11,851 bases of DNA from Myxococcales bacterium (GTDB lineage: Bacteria > Myxococcota > Polyangia > Fen-1088), in assembly GCA_003159055.1 (NCBI GenBank), contig PMLH01000531.1, positions 1 through 11,851 of the forward strand, in the 5' to 3' direction. The position numbers and the translations under genes are program-made. Positions within the stretch are counted from its first letter, which is position 1; each line of letters begins with the position of its first letter. The notes beneath the pieces were generated by a model. The model was given only the letters and a program-made list of their open reading frames with translations, made no database searches and was not told where the DNA came from. This document shows positions 1 through 7,342 of the stretch, piece by piece.

Positions 1-447
1 GCCGGTCTGCACCGGTTCGTGCACGCCCTTGCGCGCGATGATGCCGGGGGCCTTGATCTCGATTTTGCGCGAGTCCTTGGTCTCGATGGGACCCTTGCCG
101 TCGATAGGCACGCCAAGCGCGTTGACCACGCGGCCCATCAGCGCGTCGCCGACGGGGACCTGCGCGATTTTGCCGGTGCGCTTGACGATGTCGCCTTCAC
201 GGATCGACTCGAAATCGCCGAGCAGCGCCACGCCGACGTTGTCCTCTTCCAGGTTCAGCACCAGGCCGACGACGTTCTTGCCGAAGTCCAAGAGCTCGCC
301 TGCCATGGCGTTTTCCAGGCCGTACACGCGGGCAATGCCGTCGCCGGTTTCCAGCACGGTTCCGGTCTCGGCCACCGCGACTTTTTGATCGAAGCCTTCG
401 ATCTCCTTCCGGATGATCTGACTGATTTCTTCAGCGCGAATCTGCAT
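1..447 (-). CDS. atpA: ATP synthase F1 subunit alpha, N-terminal part (cut by window edge)
   Basis: This is the nucleotide-binding alpha subunit of the F1 head of the membrane F1Fo ATP synthase, on its cytoplasmic face. 149 codons are visible, starting at ATG 447 and still open at base 1. The sequence shows the alpha N-terminal helix ([17 protein letters not shown]), then the beta-barrel domain with the family phrases [31 protein letters not shown] and [17 protein letters not shown]. The last phrase sits just before the Walker A loop, so the catalytic core lies outside the window. An AAGGGA Shine-Dalgarno is about 7 nt upstream of the ATG. It follows atpH by 50 nt in the same operon. No alternative identity is plausible. 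Confidence 0.97.
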   Translation of the reverse strand, partial: MQIRAEEISQIIRKEIEGFDQKVAVAETGTVLETGDGIARVYGLENAMAGELLDFGKNVVGLVLNLEEDNVGVALLGDFESIREGDIVKRTGKIAQVPVGDALMGRVVNALGVPIDGKGPIETKDSRKIEIKAPGIIARKGVHEPVQTG

Positions 448-497
448 CTTGGTCCCTTCAGAATTTGGCGAAATGAGCTGCGGTCGCCGATATCATC

Positions 498-1043
498 CTA
501 GTTGAGCAATCGATTCTTGAGGCTGGAAAGCCGGGAGGCCACGCTTCCGTCCAGCACCATCCCTGCGACCTCGGCGACCACGCCGCCAATCAATCTTGGA
601 TCCACCTCGGTGGTCATCAGAACTTTCTTGCCAGTCCGGCGTTCGATGGCCTTGCGGATCTCCGCCTCGCTGGCGATGTCGAGTGGATGCGCCGAGCGAA
701 CCGCAGCGCGCACGCGCCCCAGCTTCTCGTCACACATCTCTTCGTAGGCCTTGGCGATGCCCGGCAGAATGGCGATGCGCCCGCGTTCAAGCAGCAGCAA
801 CGCCAGGCTCTGCACCTGACGTGCGGGTGCGATGCGGGGAAGCAGCCCCTGCAACACCGAGCGTTTCTGCGACAGCTTGAACACCGGGTTTTCCAGGGTC
901 TGGCGCAGCTCGCTCGAATCCCGCCACAAGTCGGCCAGCTCGCTCAGTTGGCGGCCAACCAGCTCGACAATCCCCTTGTCAACGCCGATGGCGAAAATCG
1001 CTTTGGCGTAGCGTCGCGCGACCGATCCACCGAGGGCTGCCAT
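498..1043 (-). CDS. atpH: ATP synthase F1 subunit delta
   Basis: Delta (OSCP-type) subunit, which joins the peripheral b/b' stalk to the top of the alpha/beta head. It has 181 residues, the normal family length. The N-terminal helical domain begins with the typical phrase ARRYAKAIF (residues 9-17). The C-terminal domain carries the family signature DPRLIGGVV at residues 148-156, followed by MVLDGSVASRL. The ATG overlaps the atpF stop by one base (TGATG), and a strong GGAGGAGGT Shine-Dalgarno lies 5 nt upstream, so translation is probably coupled to atpF. It is followed by atpA after 50 nt. Nothing is missing or odd. Confidence 0.96.
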   Translation of the reverse strand: MAALGGSVARRYAKAIFAIGVDKGIVELVGRQLSELADLWRDSSELRQTLENPVFKLSQKRSVLQGLLPRIAPARQVQSLALLLLERGRIAILPGIAKAYEEMCDEKLGRVRAAVRSAHPLDIASEAEIRKAIERRTGKKVLMTTEVDPRLIGGVVAEVAGMVLDGSVASRLSSLKNRLLN

Positions 1044-2062
1044 CAGCGACCTCCTCCGGCCGGGCTGTCGAAGCCAGCGACGAATTCTTGCGCCAGGCGT
1101 CGCTCGTCCTGCGTGTCGACTGCCCTGCGGGCGAGGTCTTCCGCCAGCCTCACCGAGGCGCTTGCGACCTCGGCGCGCAAGAGCATTTCAGCTTCTTTCA
1201 CCTGTTGATCGAGTTGGAAGCGCATTTCCTCTTGGATTCGCTTGGCGCGTTCTTGCGCGCTCTCAATCAGCCGGGCCTGCTCGCGTTCGGCATCTTCGCG
1301 GATCGACGCGCGAACGGCCGCGATTTCCTTCTCCAGCTCAGCCAGCCGGCGCTCCTGCGCGGCCGACTTCTGCTGGGCTTCGTCGCGCAGCCGCGCCGCT
1401 TCGGCCACTTCGGACTTCAGCTGCTCATGGCGCGCGCGCAGCGACTTGCTCATCGCGCGGCCGCCGAAGTAGATGAGAAGGAACAGCAGCACGCCGAAGT
1501 TGAGAAGCTGCAGAATGAAGGTCCCGACTTTGAAGCCGGCGTGCTCGCCGTGCTCCCCTGCTTCGCCTTCGGCATGGACCGCTTTGCCGTGCTCGCCGTG
1601 CGTGGCTTCGCCAACCGGCGCGGGGCCGTGTGCAGGCGCGGCGGGTTCGTGGGTTGCGGCGATGACGGGCACGGCGTCGAGGCCCCCGCCGTCGAGGCCA
1701 GAATCCAGAGCTCCGGCATCCTGGGCTGGTACAACTTCGTGCACCCGCTGGGGCGCAACTTGGGCTGGCGCGGCGGCCGGCGCTTCCGCTGTCGCCATCC
1801 GAGCAGCTCGGGCTTCCTGCAGGGCCAGGCGACGAGAGCGCTTCGCCACCGGGCGATCCGCAGTGTCCTTTGCCTTGCCTCTGGCCTTGCCCTTGGCCTT
1901 TGCCGCGGGCGCGGCAGGCTCGGCGGGTCTCTCAGTCGCCGCAGCGGGTCTCTCAGCCGCCGCAGCAGCGGGTACGGCGGCCTGATCATCTTGAGCGAGA
2001 GCGAAACCCAAACCCGCAGTCAAGGTCGCGGCGATGATGAGGCCGGTCAGCAGCGACCTCAC
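1043..2062 (-). CDS. atpF: ATP synthase Fo subunit b with signal peptide and long N-terminal extension
   Basis: Peripheral-stalk b subunit, anchored in the inner membrane with a long cytoplasmic coiled coil. It has 339 residues; most b subunits have about 160. Residues 1-23 look like a Sec signal peptide (MRSLLTG, then a hydrophobic run ending ALA|Q). Residues 24-178 are low complexity: Ala/Pro/Glu, a Lys/Arg-rich part (about 55-90), then a stretch with seven His between 138 and 174. The membrane segment is at about 180-200 (FILQLLNFGVLLFLLIYFGG), the normal b anchor. Residues 205-320 are a charged heptad-like helix typical of b. The start is GTG 2062, overlapping the atpF' stop as GTGA, with AGGAGG 8 nt upstream. 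The assignment as b is firm; the role of the extension is unknown. Confidence 0.93.
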   Translation of the reverse strand: MRSLLTGLIIAATLTAGLGFALAQDDQAAVPAAAAAERPAAATERPAEPAAPAAKAKGKARGKAKDTADRPVAKRSRRLALQEARAARMATAEAPAAAPAQVAPQRVHEVVPAQDAGALDSGLDGGGLDAVPVIAATHEPAAPAHGPAPVGEATHGEHGKAVHAEGEAGEHGEHAGFKVGTFILQLLNFGVLLFLLIYFGGRAMSKSLRARHEQLKSEVAEAARLRDEAQQKSAAQERRLAELEKEIAAVRASIREDAEREQARLIESAQERAKRIQEEMRFQLDQQVKEAEMLLRAEVASASVRLAEDLARRAVDTQDERRLAQEFVAGFDSPAGGGR

Positions 2063-2565
2063 GACGCGAGCCTCCTGCCGAGAGCTTTCTCTGCGATTTG
2101 GCGCGCCAAGAGGCCGGTCTCCGTCTGCAAGTTGGCCTTTTCGGTCGCCACACTGGCGTCGAGCTTGCTGCGCGCTTCCGCCATCATTCTGCGGGCGGCC
2201 GCCTGGGATTCGGCGATGATTTGCTGTTCCTTCGCCTGCGCTTCCTGTCGCAGCTTGGTCATCTCGGCGTTTCCGTTGCGACGGGCTTCTGCCAGCGCGG
2301 CCTCGATGCGTGCCATGCGCGCAGCGGCGTCGCTATCGAGCTCGGCAGCCTTGGCGCGCGCACCCTCGGTGCGGCACACGCGCTCGTCGCGTACGCGCAG
2401 GTACGGCTTCCACAGGAACTGCCACAGGATCAGCAGCAGGACCAGGAAGATCGCGAGCATGATGAAGACGGTACCGTCCAAATCCAGCAGTTGCGGCTCG
2501 GCCGCTTGGGTGGCGGAGCTGAGCAGGCTGCTGGTCGTTTGCAGAAGAGAGAAAGACGTGTTCAC
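2059..2565 (-). CDS. atpF': ATP synthase Fo subunit b' (second b-type stalk subunit)
   Basis: 168 residues if started at GTG 2565. It has a short N-terminus, a single membrane helix at about 32-52 (FIMLAIFLVLLLILWQFLW), the b/b' junction phrase KPYLRVRDERV at 53-63, and then a long Ala/Glu/Lys/Arg helix to the C-terminus, ending AEKALGRRLAS. Together with atpF this predicts a b/b' heterodimeric stator, as in photosynthetic bacteria and many deltaproteobacteria. The reading frame stays open far upstream through the bactofilin gene and beyond, but that part overlaps a recognisable gene and is not b-like. GTG 2565 has no clear Shine-Dalgarno; in-frame TTG 2574, three codons earlier and about 7 nt behind an AGG, is an alternative. 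The 3' end overlaps atpF by 4 nt. Confidence 0.92.
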   Translation of the reverse strand: MNTSFSLLQTTSSLLSSATQAAEPQLLDLDGTVFIMLAIFLVLLLILWQFLWKPYLRVRDERVCRTEGARAKAAELDSDAAARMARIEAALAEARRNGNAEMTKLRQEAQAKEQQIIAESQAAARRMMAEARSKLDASVATEKANLQTETGLLARQIAEKALGRRLAS

Positions 2566-2582
2566 AGGGGGCAACGCTTGGC

Positions 2583-3044
2583 CTAGGTGCTTGAGCCAGT
2601 TGTGTTGTTGTTCGTGCTCGACACGCTCGAGCCCGATTTCTTGTGGCGCGAAGTCGGCGCAGACTCGGCGGTCGGTCCGCTGGTATCCATCTGGCACTGC
2701 CCGTCGAAGAACACGCCCTTTTCGATGAACAGCGAAGGCGTGTTGATGTTGCCGCGCACGCGGCCTGGGCTGTGGATTTCGACCGACCGCTTGGCGGTGA
2801 TGTTGCCGCGTACGGTGCCCTGGATGACGATCGCTCCCACCGTCACTTCGGCATTCACCTCGGCGCCTTCGCCGACGATCAGGACGTCGTCGGTGAAGAT
2901 CTCGCCAGTCAGCTTGCCGTCGACACGCACCGTGCCTTCGAACGACAACTTGCCTTCGAATTCGCTGCCCTTGCCGAGCAACGTGGTGACCGGCTGGGCG
3001 GCGCCAGGATCGCCGGACGTGGGAGACTGCGTGGTCAACGTCAT
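2583..3044 (-). CDS. bactofilin (polymer-forming cytoskeletal protein)
   Basis: 153 residues from ATG 3044. The bactofilin beta-helix occupies about residues 20-120 and shows the usual short repeats: TTLLGKGSEFEGKLSFEG, VRVDGKLTGEI, VLIVGEGAEVNAEV, IVIQGTVRGNI, SVEIHSPGRVRGNI, SLFIEKGVFFDGQCQM. A Ser/Thr/Asn-rich tail follows (121-153). Bactofilins self-assemble without nucleotide into membrane-associated filaments that scaffold cell-wall or chromosome-segregation factors. It is the first gene of the ATP synthase operon, 17 nt before atpF'; from memory, a bactofilin ahead of the atp genes also occurs in other deltaproteobacteria, there next to parAB, which is not seen here. TTG 3059 is a possible longer start; neither start has a strong Shine-Dalgarno. 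Confidence 0.93.
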   Translation of the reverse strand: MTLTTQSPTSGDPGAAQPVTTLLGKGSEFEGKLSFEGTVRVDGKLTGEIFTDDVLIVGEGAEVNAEVTVGAIVIQGTVRGNITAKRSVEIHSPGRVRGNINTPSLFIEKGVFFDGQCQMDTSGPTAESAPTSRHKKSGSSVSSTNNNTTGSST

Positions 3045-3059
3045 GGCTTTTGGGGGCAA

Positions 3060-3089
3060 ACCCTACACGCGAATGGAGCCGGCCGTCAA
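3060..3089 (-). promoter_or_regulatory. possible weak promoter of the bactofilin-atp operon
   Basis: On the minus strand a TTGACG box (3089-3084) is followed, after an 18-nt spacer, by TAGGGT (3065-3060), a poor -10. Transcription would begin close to the ATG at 3044 and leave almost no leader, which fits the lack of a Shine-Dalgarno. This is pattern matching only; the -10 matches consensus at three of six positions. Confidence 0.25.
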
Positions 3090-3178
3090 CGAGTGAAGCG
3101 TAGTTTTGAGATGGGAACCCTGGGAGCGTTCTGCGCTGCACCCGGCACCTGCTCCACCCCTGCCACCCTCGCGCTTCC

Positions 3179-3218
3179 CGCGGCCTCACCACGCCCCGCG
3201 TTTCGCGCGGCCTCACCA
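3179..3218. repeat. 13-bp direct repeat (CGCGGCCTCACCA)
   Basis: Two exact copies, at 3179-3191 and 3206-3218, 27 bp apart start to start, in the non-coding stretch between ggt and the bactofilin gene. A small inverted repeat CGCG-TTT-CGCG (3197-3207) overlaps the gap and the second copy. The function is unknown. It may be part of the same dispersed intergenic element as the hairpins at 3239-3421. Confidence 0.6.
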
Positions 3219-3238
3219 ACCCTCCGCGCTCTGGCTCC

Positions 3239-3421
3239 GGCGAGGCAAAGCCTCGCCTCCGCCAACGCGACCGATGGAAACTTTGGGCGGGCTCCCATTC
3301 CATCGCGCGACGCGGAGCTGCGCAGGGGCGCGGCCGAAGGCCGCGAGGGAAGGGGTGGGTTGGTGGGCGGCCCAAGTGCCTGCTCTGTGGCACGGCAAAG
3401 CCAGCGCAGCGCAGGCTGCGC
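3239..3421. repeat. cluster of four GC-rich hairpins in the ggt/bactofilin gap (3045-3440)
   Basis: The 396-bp gap holds no gene I believe in; open frames through it read as Arg/Ala/Pro-rich noise. It does hold four inverted repeats. (1) GGCGAGGC-AAA-GCCTCGCC, 3239-3257, a perfect 8-bp stem. (2) A longer imperfect stem, 3266-3309: CGCG/CGCG, CGATGGAA/TTCCATCG and TGGG/CCCA, with bulges. (3) CGCGGCC-GAA-GGCCGCG, 3329-3345, a perfect 7-bp stem. (4) GCGCAGC-GCAG-GCTGCGC, 3404-3421, a perfect 7-bp stem 19 nt after the ggt stop. None has a T-tract on either strand, so none is a textbook intrinsic terminator. They could end or stabilise the ggt transcript, form a structured leader upstream of the atp operon, or be REP-like intergenic repeats. 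Confidence 0.6.
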
Positions 3422-3440
3422 ACGCGCAGGCGCTGCATTC

Positions 3441-5216
3441 TCAGTATCCGGCAGGCGCTCCGCCCGAGCGCGGATCGGCCGCGGCATCGAGGCCCGCGCG
3501 GGTGCGAACGATGGCGTTGGCTTTGCCCAGATCCGCGGCCGTCTGGCAGTGGTGCCCCTTGATTTTCAGGGCCTGCACCGTATCTGCCGACAGTCCTGAC
3601 TCGTAGAAGAGAACGTCGGGCTCCCACTGATGGTGAATACGTGGCCTTGCAACCGCCTGCTCGGCGTCAAGCCCGAACACCAACACATCCAGCAGAATCT
3701 GAAGCGTCGCAGAAGTGATACGTGGTCCGCCTGCGGCGCCGGTCACCAACTCGACACCGCCCTTGCCGACCACGATGGTCGGCGACATCGACGACAGCGG
3801 TCGCTTGCCTGGCGCCGGGAAGTTCGCATCTCCGCCCGCCAGGGCGAAGACGTCCCGTTCTTCCGGCGACGCCGTGAAGTCGTCCATCTCGTCGTTGAGC
3901 AGAATACCCGTCTCGCCAGCGACGATACGAGAGCCGAATCCGAGATTGATGGTCGTGGTCAGGGCCACCGCATTGCCGGCTTGGTCGATCACGGAAATGT
4001 GCGCGGTTCCAGCGTCGCGTGCGGGCTGCGGAGGCCGGGCGATTTGCGTTCCGTACGCCTCATGCGCAAGAACGTGATCCGTCGCAAGTCTCGCCGAGAG
4101 CTCGCGATGGTAGGCGGGGTCGAGCAGGTGATCGAGGGGCAGGCGAGCGAAGCCCGGATCGCCGAGATAACGTGCGCGATCGGCGAACCCGTGCTTGAGC
4201 GCCTCAATCACGAGGTGCAGGGTGTCGGGGGCGTCCGAGCCTTTCATGGCAGGGATCCGGTCGGACAGAATGCCGAGCGCTTGGGCGACGATCACGCCGC
4301 CGGCCGACGGCGGAGGCATGGTCAGCACCTGGCGGCCGAGGAGTTGACTGGCCAGTGGCTTGCGCTCGACCGGGGCATAGCCCGCGAGATCGGCCAAGCC
4401 CATCACGCCGCCCTTCGCCGTCGTCGCGTCGACAATCGCCTTGGCGATCGGGCCTTGATAGAACGCGGCGACGCCTTCGCGGCGCATCTTTTCCAGAGTC
4501 TTCGCCAGGGCAGGGCGGGAAACGCGGTCGCCCGCCTTCAACTGCGTCGCCGCCGCGCGGTTGAGGTCGAACAGCTTCGCGACGAGATCCGGCCCGCTGG
4601 CCGGGTAGCGATCGAGCTCCTCCCTGATTTGCTGGGCCAACCATGGCGAAACGACAAAGCCACGCGCCAGACCCAAGGCCGGTTCGATGCAACGTGAAAA
4701 CGGCAGTGCCCCGAAGCGCCGAACCAACTCGGCCAAGCCACGCGGTTCGCCCGGCACACCCACCGAAAGGCCACTTTGCTTCGGGATGATGATGCGCTGG
4801 TCTTTGGGTGTGGGCTCAAGCCGTGCGGGCGCGGTCTCGCGAAAGTCGAGGGCGCTGCTTGTGCCGGTTTTGGCCAGGTACACGACGGCGAAACCGCCCC
4901 CACCAAGCCCCGAGGCGAACGGGTCGACGACGCCGAGGGCGAGCGCGGTCGCGCAAGCTGCGTCCACCGCGTTGCCGCCGGCTCTTAGCGCCCGGGCGCC
5001 CGCCGCCGAAGCAACTTGCGAATCGGATGCGACAGCGGCATGCCTTACGTGTAAGAATGATGAAATTACTTCAGGCGCTGTGCGTGATTGTCCGGCAGAT
5101 GGCAAGATCGTTGCGACGATGGTCAGGCACAGGCCTGGCAGCGATGCGCACACATTCCGACACCTGGACGCCGTCGTGGCGCGTTCGCGGTGAATCAACA
5201 ATTGAAGCAATTTCAC
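3441..5216 (-). CDS. ggt: gamma-glutamyltransferase (gamma-glutamyltranspeptidase), exported
   Basis: It cleaves gamma-glutamyl bonds of glutathione and related amides, transferring glutamate to water or an amino acceptor, normally in the periplasm. The proenzyme cuts itself before a conserved Thr. With start GTG 5216 it has 591 residues. Visible: N-terminal phrases GGNAVDAACATALALGVVDP and SGLGGGGF; substrate-binding DFRE (Arg126); the self-cleavage Thr in AGTAHISV (Thr404), the new N-terminus of the small subunit; NDEMDDF (about 441-447); RPLSSMSPT (Ser475-Ser476); GAAGGPRI (496-497); HHQW; and a C-terminal ADPRSGGAPAGY close to that of E. coli GGT. All catalytic positions are intact. A hydrophobic segment ending PSAG|Q suggests a signal peptide. 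GTG 5216 supplies a basic n-region; GTG 5153 (570 aa) has a better Shine-Dalgarno (AGGTG) but no basic residues before the hydrophobic run. It is divergent from the PilZ gene and separated from the atp operon by the hairpin-rich gap. Confidence 0.95.
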   Translation of the reverse strand: MKLLQLLIHRERATTASRCRNVCASLPGLCLTIVATILPSAGQSRTAPEVISSFLHVRHAAVASDSQVASAAGARALRAGGNAVDAACATALALGVVDPFASGLGGGGFAVVYLAKTGTSSALDFRETAPARLEPTPKDQRIIIPKQSGLSVGVPGEPRGLAELVRRFGALPFSRCIEPALGLARGFVVSPWLAQQIREELDRYPASGPDLVAKLFDLNRAAATQLKAGDRVSRPALAKTLEKMRREGVAAFYQGPIAKAIVDATTAKGGVMGLADLAGYAPVERKPLASQLLGRQVLTMPPPSAGGVIVAQALGILSDRIPAMKGSDAPDTLHLVIEALKHGFADRARYLGDPGFARLPLDHLLDPAYHRELSARLATDHVLAHEAYGTQIARPPQPARDAGTAHISVIDQAGNAVALTTTINLGFGSRIVAGETGILLNDEMDDFTASPEERDVFALAGGDANFPAPGKRPLSSMSPTIVVGKGGVELVTGAAGGPRITSATLQILLDVLVFGLDAEQAVARPRIHHQWEPDVLFYESGLSADTVQALKIKGHHCQTAADLGKANAIVRTRAGLDAAADPRSGGAPAGY

Positions 5217-5230
5217 GACAGGCGTAACCT
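5202..5230 (+). promoter_or_regulatory. possible promoter for the PilZ-PEGA/amidohydrolase unit
   Basis: TTGAAG (5202-5207), a 17-nt spacer and TAACCT (5225-5230) precede ATG 5261. They lie in an AT-rich pocket (about 5190-5216, roughly one third GC) that stands out in this GC-rich window and contains ATTG-aag-CAAT. The match to consensus is weak (four and three of six). If real, it overlaps the first codons of ggt when ggt starts at 5216, which favours the shorter ggt start at 5153. Confidence 0.3.
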
Positions 5231-5260
5231 CAAGTAGCCTCGGCCCAAGGGAAAACCGAC

Positions 5261-7339
5261 ATGGACCAGCCGTCAAGTACGGAAAGCAACGCGATCATAT
5301 TACGCATCAGGTTCAAAAGCGCGTCGCTGGATGAATTCATCGGGCGATATGGCGCTGACGTGAGCCCGGGCGGAATCTTCATTCGCACCAAACAGCCCGT
5401 CGAGGTGAGCACCAGCTTGCAGTTCGAGTTCTCCCTGGCGGACGGAATTCCGCTGTTGTCGGGGATGGGCACGGTGGCTTGGGTTCGCGAAAGCGACCCT
5501 GCGCGTGCCAACAACGTGCCCGGGATGGGGCTGCGCTTCGACAAGCTGACCCCTGAAAGTCAGCACACGCATCAGGTGATTCTGGCGGAAAAGGCGCGCA
5601 AAGAGGGCAAAGCGTCGAGCACGCCCTATCCGCCGACCGCCTTCGTCGCGCCGCCTTCGCGCACTTCTCCGCCACCGGAAGCGCCCAAGCCCGCCGGTGA
5701 CGCTGCCGTCAAGGCGGACCCAGGACCTGCGAATCTTGCGGCGACTCGCCCCGCGCCAGCCGCAGTCGTCAAGCCTGCCACACCACCGGCGGCGGCGGTC
5801 GTGCGAGAGCCAATCGCCGCCGACGACACGGACGAATTTTCCGAGTCCGGCAAGACCGAGATCAGTGACAAGCCCCTCGACTACTACATCAAGGAGTCCC
5901 AAGCGGCCAAAGAGGCGGAAGAGGGGAGGCGTCGGGAGAACAGGACCGCCGAGGAAGCTATTCCGCAGTCGTGGCTTGACGACCCGTCCACCGGCGCGTC
6001 TGGAACTCCGATCACGAAGAGCGGTCCGCCGCCCGAGGGGTTCAACGAGGCCGAGCACGAGGCAGCCTTCGCAGAGAAGCCGGAACAGGTCCGGCCGCCG
6101 GAGACTACGCGCAAGTCCGGGAGTCGGGAAAGCTTCGCCTCTTTGCTCGGACTTGGTGACGCTGGCAAGCTCGATGAAGACCAGTCTTCCGTTCCGGCGG
6201 GAGAGGTCTTGCCCGAGCTTTCGGCCGGCGTGCCCATCGAGGAGACCGCGCCCGAGAAGACCGAGGAGGTGTCGACTTTGTCTGCGGCCGAGCCGCTCAA
6301 GGGCCCGGACACGTTGGACTTGGGCACGGGGCTCGAGGTTGGTCTTGGCGACGACCGGCCGCCGAGCAGGAATGACATTGCGTCGCTCAAGCCGAAGAGA
6401 TCCGGCAAAGTCATCGCGGCGATTGCAGTTGCGGCGGCGGCCGCCGCTTTCGGTGCCGTATACCTGGCAAAGGCCAAGCCGTGGCAGGACCAAGCCAAGC
6501 CCGTGGCGCCTGTCGCAGTGGCGACGCCGTCGGTCAAGAACACGCCTGCGCCTTTGCCTGCGCCTGCCAACCCGGCGGCCGCAGAAGAGCCGGCAGCCAA
6601 GCGGCCTGCCGTGGAGGAGCCGAAACCGGTGGTGGCGGTCGCGGAAAAGGCCGACAAGAAAGAGCCAGAACAGGGGGCCGAGAAGACCGAGAAGAACGAT
6701 CACGAGAAAGGCGCGGCAGCAAAGTCGTCGCCGGAAAAAGCTGTCGCGAAAGGCAATGGGGAATCCGCAAAGTCGACCGGCAAGGCCAGCGCAAAACCGG
6801 GCGCCAAGTCCGAGGAGAAGTCGAGCGGCGCTGGCGAAGAGGAAATCTATCGCCTGGTGGTCCGATCGGCTCCGATCGGGGCCGAGGTCCTCATCGACGG
6901 CGAGTATTTTAGCCGCACCCCGTGCGAGCGACGCATTCTGGACCCCTCGAAGTCGATCGCCGTCGTCATTCGCAAGGAAGGCTACGAGTCTCACGAACGC
7001 TTGGTCGGTCCGTCGGACAGCTGGGTGAAGAAGGGCGAGGAGCGGGTCCTGACCGTGACTGCCAGTCTAAAGAAGGCAAAGCCCGCGGAACCCAGCGCGA
7101 GCCCGACGCCAGCTGCGGCCAGCACGGAGGCGAAGCCGGACAGGAAGCTAGACATGCCTCTTGCCAAGCCGGAGTCGCCGTCGATCGAGGCTGCCAAGGC
7201 TGCTGCCGTGAAGGAACCCGCCAACGTGGCGCCTGCTGCTGCGAAACCCGAGCCGGCCAAGGCTGCCGCCGCGCCGACCGAAAAGCCCACCTTCAAGCCC
7301 GCCCCGAACTTCGACGACCAGGGCAAGGCCAAGGAATAG
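5261..7339 (+). CDS. PilZ-like domain / transmembrane / PEGA domain protein
   Basis: 692 residues in five parts. Residues about 11-110 form a PilZ-like domain of the type multiplied in Myxococcus (ILRIRFKS, LDEFIGRYGADVSPGGIFI, GTVAWVRE, PGMGLRFDKL). The second half of the c-di-GMP signature is present (DVSPGG, 33-38), but the usual RxxxR ahead of it is not seen, so c-di-GMP binding is doubtful. Residues about 115-380 are a Pro/Ala/Glu-rich linker. About 384-403 is one membrane helix (VIAAIAVAAAAAAFGAVYLA). About 404-527 is a Lys/Glu/Ala-rich linker. About 528-606 is a PEGA domain (RLVVRSAPIGAEVLIDGEYF, RTPCERRI, VVIRKEGYE). The rest is an Ala/Pro/Lys tail. The likely layout is PilZ in the cytoplasm and PEGA outside, perhaps touching the envelope. 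ATG 5261 has AAGGGA 9 nt upstream. The following gene starts 3 nt after the stop. The exact function is unknown. Confidence 0.88.
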   Translation: MDQPSSTESNAIILRIRFKSASLDEFIGRYGADVSPGGIFIRTKQPVEVSTSLQFEFSLADGIPLLSGMGTVAWVRESDPARANNVPGMGLRFDKLTPESQHTHQVILAEKARKEGKASSTPYPPTAFVAPPSRTSPPPEAPKPAGDAAVKADPGPANLAATRPAPAAVVKPATPPAAAVVREPIAADDTDEFSESGKTEISDKPLDYYIKESQAAKEAEEGRRRENRTAEEAIPQSWLDDPSTGASGTPITKSGPPPEGFNEAEHEAAFAEKPEQVRPPETTRKSGSRESFASLLGLGDAGKLDEDQSSVPAGEVLPELSAGVPIEETAPEKTEEVSTLSAAEPLKGPDTLDLGTGLEVGLGDDRPPSRNDIASLKPKRSGKVIAAIAVAAAAAAFGAVYLAKAKPWQDQAKPVAPVAVATPSVKNTPAPLPAPANPAAAEEPAAKRPAVEEPKPVVAVAEKADKKEPEQGAEKTEKNDHEKGAAAKSSPEKAVAKGNGESAKSTGKASAKPGAKSEEKSSGAGEEEIYRLVVRSAPIGAEVLIDGEYFSRTPCERRILDPSKSIAVVIRKEGYESHERLVGPSDSWVKKGEERVLTVTASLKKAKPAEPSASPTPAAASTEAKPDRKLDMPLAKPESPSIEAAKAAAVKEPANVAPAAAKPEPAKAAAAPTEKPTFKPAPNFDDQGKAKE

Positions 7340-7342
7340 GCC

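Noticed and set aside
1088..2728. Open frame of 546 codons on the plus strand, opposite the atp genes
   Set aside because: The minus strand encodes clear ATP synthase subunits with overlapping starts and Shine-Dalgarno sequences; this frame has no family features.
3404..3421. Hairpin just after the ggt stop as an intrinsic terminator
   Set aside because: The stem is good but no T-run follows on the minus strand, so I list it as part of the hairpin cluster rather than as a terminator.
3086..3487. 133-codon minus-strand frame in the ggt/bactofilin gap
   Set aside because: Composition is Ala/Arg/Pro noise, it overlaps the ggt 3' end and crosses several hairpins; no motif or good ribosome site.
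2566..3627. N-terminal extension of the b' frame, which would give a 522-aa protein
   Set aside because: It overlaps the whole bactofilin gene in another frame, is Arg-rich noise, and the b' family begins near GTG 2565.
5300..6994. Open frame of 564 codons on the minus strand, antisense to the PilZ-PEGA gene
   Set aside because: Arg/Leu/Gly-rich with no motifs; the plus strand encodes recognisable PilZ and PEGA domains, so this is a GC-skew shadow.
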